Below are positions 60,587-64,000 of a stretch of DNA of 64,000 nucleotides, in pieces (positions within the stretch are counted from its first letter, which is position 1; each line of letters begins with the position of its first letter). The notes beneath the pieces were generated by a model. That model was not told where the DNA came from and did not search any database. It was given only the letters and a program-made list of their open reading frames with translations. The DNA comes from Larkinella rosea. GTDB lineage: Bacteria > Bacteroidota > Bacteroidia > Cytophagales > Spirosomataceae. A program made the position numbers and the translations under genes. The stretch is taken from positions 1,365,941-1,429,940 of the forward strand of contig NZ_RQJO01000007.1 in assembly GCF_003858635.1 (NCBI RefSeq), read 5' to 3'.

Positions 60587-61987
60587 ATGAAAGTCGAAGG
60601 TTATTTACACCGGTTTTATTTTCATCGCTTTACCAGTTCAGTTTTTCCGTTTGGCTTATTACTGATCCTGTTTTTCGGCTTTCAACCGATCGAATCAATT
60701 GCACAGCTGCGGGGTGTGGCCACTTCCAAGCGGTTTCTGGATTCTTTACAGCGGGATACGTTTCGCTATTTCTGGGAACTGGGCGACAATCCGCACGGTC
60801 TGATTCCGGACCGTTATCCGACGAATACCTTTGCGAGCATTGCCGCCACCGGTTTTGGCTTAACGGCGTATGTGCTGGGGGTCGAGCGCGGTTATGTGAG
60901 TCGCCAGGAAGCCGCCGAACGAACGCTTCGGACCTTACGGTTTTTTACTTTCGCTCCCCAGTCGGCGGAGGGGAAAAATGTGACCGGATTTCGGGGTTTC
61001 TTCTACCACTTTCTGGACATGAAAACCGGGCACCGATTTAAACAGGTAGAGTTGTCAAGCATCGATACCGCTTTACTGCTGGCCGGTATGCTGAGCAGTC
61101 AGGCGTATTTCAATCATAATTCTGCCGTCGAAAAAGAAATCCGTTCCCTCGTCGACCGGATTTACCGCCGGGTCGACTGGCAGTGGATGCGGGAACGAAA
61201 ACCGTTGTTATCGATGGGTTGGCATCCCGAAAGTGGGTTTATTCAATCCGACTGGAAAGGCTACAATGAAGCGATGCTGCTGTACGTTCTGGCGCTGGCG
61301 TCGCCGACGTACCCGATCGAACCTGAAGCCTGGACGGCCTGGACATCAACGTATGAATGGAAAGAGTTTAAAGGCTATTCGCACGTCAATTTCGATCCAT
61401 TATTTGGTCACCAGTATTCGCACATCTGGATCGATTTCCGGAGTATCAAAGACGCTTACATGCGCGGGCGGGAAATCGATTATTTTGAAAATAGTCGGCG
61501 GGCCACCCTGGCCAATCGGGCTTACTGCGTCGAAAATCCGGGTGGTTTTACGGGATATGAAGCAGATGTATGGGGACTGACGGCCAGCGATGGTCCTAAA
61601 GATACAATCATCAACGGTCGCCCCTTTTTCTCATACCGAGCCCGGGGAGCTTCCGCCACGCAGGTAGTTGATGATGGAACCATTGCTCCAACGGCAGCTG
61701 GTGGTTCCATTCCGTTTACGCCGGAAGAAAGCATCCGGGCGCTTCAGTTGATGAAATACCGGTTTGGAAAAAAAATCTATGGCCCGTACGGTTTTAAAGA
61801 TGCGTTCAATCTCTCCTATCCGGGGCAATGGTTCGACCCCGATTATTTGGGGATCGACAGCGGGCCGATTCTGCTGATGGCCGAAAATTACCGCACCAAC
61901 CTGATCTGGAACCTGATGATGCGCAGCCCAACCATCCGTCGGGGCTTGCTTCGGGCCGGTTTCCGGGGGGGATGGTTGAAAGGATGA
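60587..61987 (+). CDS. Glycoamylase-like protein, probable GH144 beta-1,2-glucanase
   Basis: 466 aa. Signal peptide (SSVFPFGLLLILFFGFQPIESIAQ). LDSLQRDTFRYFWELGDNPHGLIPDRYP, FASIAATGFGLTAYVLGVERGYVSRQEA, LSSIDTALLLAGML, LLSMGWHPESGFIQSDWKGYNEAMLLYVLALASP, FGHQYSHIWIDFRSIKDAYM and WGLTASDGP are the signatures of the PF10091 glycoamylase group, which includes GH144 endo-beta-1,2-glucanases (first shown in Chitinophaga pinensis). It probably degrades beta-1,2-glucan in the periplasm or outside. No SusCD or glucosidase accompanies it. Divergent from tonB. Confidence 0.85.
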   Translation: MKVEGYLHRFYFHRFTSSVFPFGLLLILFFGFQPIESIAQLRGVATSKRFLDSLQRDTFRYFWELGDNPHGLIPDRYPTNTFASIAATGFGLTAYVLGVERGYVSRQEAAERTLRTLRFFTFAPQSAEGKNVTGFRGFFYHFLDMKTGHRFKQVELSSIDTALLLAGMLSSQAYFNHNSAVEKEIRSLVDRIYRRVDWQWMRERKPLLSMGWHPESGFIQSDWKGYNEAMLLYVLALASPTYPIEPEAWTAWTSTYEWKEFKGYSHVNFDPLFGHQYSHIWIDFRSIKDAYMRGREIDYFENSRRATLANRAYCVENPGGFTGYEADVWGLTASDGPKDTIINGRPFFSYRARGASATQVVDDGTIAPTAAGGSIPFTPEESIRALQLMKYRFGKKIYGPYGFKDAFNLSYPGQWFDPDYLGIDSGPILLMAENYRTNLIWNLMMRSPTIRRGLLRAGFRGGWLKG

Positions 61988-62046
61988 TGGATTATGAACG
62001 ATGGATTATTGGCGGTGGGAAGCCAATCCATCATTCATAATCCATC
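61986..62046. repeat. Long inverted repeat of 14-bp units between convergent genes
   Basis: Left arm 61987-62007 (ATGGATTATGAACGATGGATT) written as two 14-bp units GATGGATTATGAAC and GATGGATTATTGGC; right arm 62025-62045 is its complement at 20 of 21 positions. The glucanase stop lies in its first bases. Likely a bidirectional transcript end. Confidence 0.75.
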
Positions 62047-62061
62047 TTCATAATGAAGACC

Positions 62062-63270
62062 TCACTCTTCCACGCTCAGGGTCTGGTTAACCTGATCCTG
62101 AACCGGTAAGCCCTGCTGGTTCATTTGTTCGATGAAGGGGTCCGGATCCATTTCTTCGCAGTTCCAGACGCCCGGTTTCATCCAGGTACCTTTCAGCATC
62201 AATAGGGCCCCAATCATAGCAGGAACACCGGTTGTGTAGCTAACCGCCTGTCCGCGAACCTCTTTGTAGGTTTCGGCGTGATCGCAGTTGTTCCAGATAA
62301 AATACGTTTTTTCCTGTCCATCTTTTACGCCCCGAATCTGGCAACCGATCGAGGTCTGACCCGTATAATTCTCGCCCAGGGTGTCGGGTGCGGGCAAAAC
62401 CGCTTTCAGAAATTCCAGCGGAACGATGTCCATTCCCTGAAACGGAATGGGTTTGATGCTGGTCATACCGACGTTTTCCAACACCTGAAGGTGCGTAATG
62501 TAAGCCTGTCCGAAGGTCATCCAGAACCGGGCGCGTTTCAGCGTCGGGAAGTTTTTCACCAGCGATTCCAGTTCTTCGTGGTACAGCACATACGACTCTT
62601 TCGGCCCGATGGCGGGATAGGAAATCGGCTTGTGAATCGACATGGCAGGTATTTCAACCCATTCGCCATTTTCCCAGTACCGACCCGGTTGGGTAATTTC
62701 GCGGATGTTGATCTCGGGATTAAAATTGGTGGCAAATGCTTTGCCGTGATTACCCGCGTTGCAGTCGATGATGTCGAGGTAATGCATCTCATCGAACTGA
62801 TGCTTGGCCGCGTAAGCGGTAAACACCTGCGTGGCTCCGGGGTCGAAACCGCAGCCCAGCAGGGCCATAATGCCGGCTTCCTTAAACCGTTCCTGGTACG
62901 CCCACTGCCAGCTATATTCAAATTTGGCGACATCTTTGGGTTCATAGTTGGCCGTGTCCAGGTAGTGAACGCGCGTTTCCAGACAGGCATCCATGATGGG
63001 CAAGTCCTGGTAAGGCAAGGCAACATTGATCACCAGCACCGGTTGGAATTGCTTGATCAGCATGACCATTTCGGCCACTACATCGGCGTCGACCTTAGCG
63101 GTTTTGATTTCCACCCCGTGCATTTCCCGAATTTCGGCGGCAATCTTGTCGCATTTGGAAACCGTCCGGCTGGCCAGCATTATATCCGTGAAAACATCGG
63201 AATTCATCGCGCACTTGTGCGCAACCACACTACCCACCCCCCCGGCACCAATTATCAGCACTTTAGCCAT
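62062..63270 (-). CDS. Carboxynorspermidine/carboxyspermidine synthase (saccharopine dehydrogenase family)
   Basis: 402 aa. N-terminal Rossmann fold AKVLIIGAGGVGSVVAHKCAMNS, then VINVALPYQDLPIMDACLETRVHYLDTANYE, ALLGCGFDPGATQVFTAYA, HYLDIIDCNAGNHGKAFATNFNPEINIREI and TGVPAMIGALLMLKGTW, all matching the Lys9/carboxynorspermidine dehydrogenase type rather than true saccharopine dehydrogenases. It joins aspartate semialdehyde with putrescine (or diaminopropane) to give carboxyspermidine, the substrate of nspC. Converges on the glucanase. Confidence 0.93.
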   Translation of the reverse strand: MAKVLIIGAGGVGSVVAHKCAMNSDVFTDIMLASRTVSKCDKIAAEIREMHGVEIKTAKVDADVVAEMVMLIKQFQPVLVINVALPYQDLPIMDACLETRVHYLDTANYEPKDVAKFEYSWQWAYQERFKEAGIMALLGCGFDPGATQVFTAYAAKHQFDEMHYLDIIDCNAGNHGKAFATNFNPEINIREITQPGRYWENGEWVEIPAMSIHKPISYPAIGPKESYVLYHEELESLVKNFPTLKRARFWMTFGQAYITHLQVLENVGMTSIKPIPFQGMDIVPLEFLKAVLPAPDTLGENYTGQTSIGCQIRGVKDGQEKTYFIWNNCDHAETYKEVRGQAVSYTTGVPAMIGALLMLKGTWMKPGVWNCEEMDPDPFIEQMNQQGLPVQDQVNQTLSVEE

Positions 63271-63385
63271 TATTCGTCGTGGTTCAGTTTAAAGTTTATC
63301 GTTTTTTATCACCAGTCCGTCCGCAGCTGGATTACCACCAATCGGGGTTTGTCCGTCAGCTGGCCCAACCCGCGATAAATTCGCG

Positions 63386-63393
63386 CAAAGATA
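63386..63393 (-). promoter_or_regulatory. Possible -7 box upstream of the synthase
   Basis: TATCTTTG on the minus strand, exact consensus, 115 nt before the ATG at 63270; no TTG at the right distance. The 63271-63471 gap holds nothing else I can support. Confidence 0.35.
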
Positions 63394-63471
63394 GCCAGAC
63401 CGACCGCGACACCGACAGAAAATTCAGAAAAAGATTCAACGGGTTCATTAAAAAAGATTCCGGTTTTTCAT

Positions 63472-63502
63472 TTGGAGGATCGTCGAAGGTATAGTATATT
63501 TG
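63472..63502 (+). promoter_or_regulatory. Promoter of the WapI-immunity-like gene
   Basis: TTG (63472-63474), 20-nt spacer, TATATTTG (63495-63502): full consensus; ATG at 63551. Confidence 0.75.
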
Positions 63503-63550
63503 GTAGATAGGCAAAAGTATTTTTTAAGCAACAAAGCCCTCCCCAGCGTT

Positions 63551-63982
63551 ATGAAACTTAAGAGTTCTACGGGTTCATTCGAACTACTGATAAAAGGTTA
63601 CGGTGTTAAAGGGACCCATTGGCGCGACCGTAACAGCCTGGTCTGCGAAGTGTCGACCGAATGGCAGAAAGAATTTCACAAGCAGACGGCTCCCCTCCAG
63701 ACCTGGGAAATCAAGCGGTTGATCAACGGGTTGAAATTGCTCTGGAACCGGGCGATCAATCACGTGACGGTTTCTTTTCCGGAGCCGGGCCTGAACGTCG
63801 AAGCCTCTTCGCTGCCGAATGAAAATTATCATTTGCAAATTCAGCTGGATCGCTCCCTGACCCCGTCGTGGCATCCGTATCCGGATTTTCCGTTGTTGAT
63901 GGAGGTAACGCTGACCCGGTTTCAACTGCGCGAAGCCATTCGGGATCTGGTGAGCCAACTCGCTCTTTTTCCGGAACGTTAA
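63551..63982 (+). CDS. WapI-immunity-like protein (143 aa)
   Basis: Start at 63551 (MKLKSSTGSFELLIKGYGVKG), 48 nt after a consensus promoter; the longer frame from 63500 begins inside the -7 box. The pattern K-L-x-x-x-x-G-x-F-E-L-x-I-x-G-Y, NSLVCEVSTEW and APLQTWEIKRLINGLKLLW follows the WapI-type immunity protein family (L-x-T-W-E-V-x-x-L-x-x-W). No toxin gene is adjacent in the visible sequence, so it is an orphan here, though the partner could lie beyond 64 kb. The assignment is from pattern only. Confidence 0.6.
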   Translation: MKLKSSTGSFELLIKGYGVKGTHWRDRNSLVCEVSTEWQKEFHKQTAPLQTWEIKRLINGLKLLWNRAINHVTVSFPEPGLNVEASSLPNENYHLQIQLDRSLTPSWHPYPDFPLLMEVTLTRFQLREAIRDLVSQLALFPER

Positions 63983-64000
63983 GGTTTCCGGTTTATCTAC

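Noticed and set aside
62278-63378. Long antisense frame (366 codons) opposite the carboxyspermidine synthase
   Set aside because: It is a shadow of a well-identified gene, with no signal, domain or promoter of its own.
1-64000. Insertion sequences, prophage or integrative element
   Set aside because: No transposase, integrase, phage gene or terminal repeat with target duplication was seen; the palindrome pair at 31.6 kb has no transposase with it.

Overview
The window looks like a chromosome segment of a Bacteroidota bacterium, most likely Cytophagales of the Spirosoma/Larkinella type. This rests on a SusC/SusD pair with a one-polypeptide hybrid two-component regulator, Bacteroidota-type promoters (TTG, about 20 nt, TAnnTTTG) found repeatedly upstream of genes, near absence of Shine-Dalgarno sequences, the pyrG-yidC neighbourhood and a Bacteroidota-type TonB. 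The genus is inference. No rRNA, phage, transposase or CRISPR array is visible; one tRNA-Ala(GGC) is present.

Layout. 1-4.5 kb: end of a truncated gene, an EcsC-like protein, a secreted beta-helix protein and two convergent L,D-transpeptidases. 4.6-14 kb: mainly housekeeping and regulation (metallo-beta-lactamase-fold hydrolase, DeoR regulator divergent from NudK, cold-shock protein, Tex, NlpC/P60 lipoprotein, Nudix hydrolase, an unusual ClpP, and an ECF sigma factor with a 72-aa partner). 14-21.5 kb: tRNA-Ala, a NarL-type two-component pair, 1-Cys peroxiredoxin, GH25 muramidase with Pgi, and a beta-barrel protein. 21.8-31.4 kb: SusC, SusD and a 1379-aa hybrid regulator, with no carbohydrate-active enzyme beside them.

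31.4-39.2 kb is the accessory-looking part. An inverted pair of related palindromes is followed by seven same-strand loci: di-haem cytochrome c, exported cupin, a Cys-rich secreted protein of unusual architecture, a frameshifted thioredoxin/TPR protein, two membrane proteins and a Tat-exported intradiol dioxygenase. 39.3-52.4 kb returns to housekeeping: HisS, methyltransferase, epimerase, GT2, HemL, an LpoA-like TPR/binding-protein fusion, YidC, PyrG and a GlxA-type regulator. 52.5-58 kb holds small metabolic proteins, a PQQ dehydrogenase with a haem domain and an orphan binding lipoprotein. 58.4-64 kb holds both enzymes of the carboxyspermidine route to spermidine, separated by tonB and a probable GH144 beta-1,2-glucanase, then a WapI-immunity-like protein.

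Several intergenic gaps contain inverted repeats built from degenerate 7-bp units (43.4, 45.8, 49.6 and 62.0 kb). At three genes a consensus -7 box sits directly against the ATG, suggesting leaderless mRNAs. The most unusual item is the Cys-rich protein at 33.5 kb with its damaged thioredoxin neighbour. All family assignments were made by eye from sequence motifs; no database search was run.
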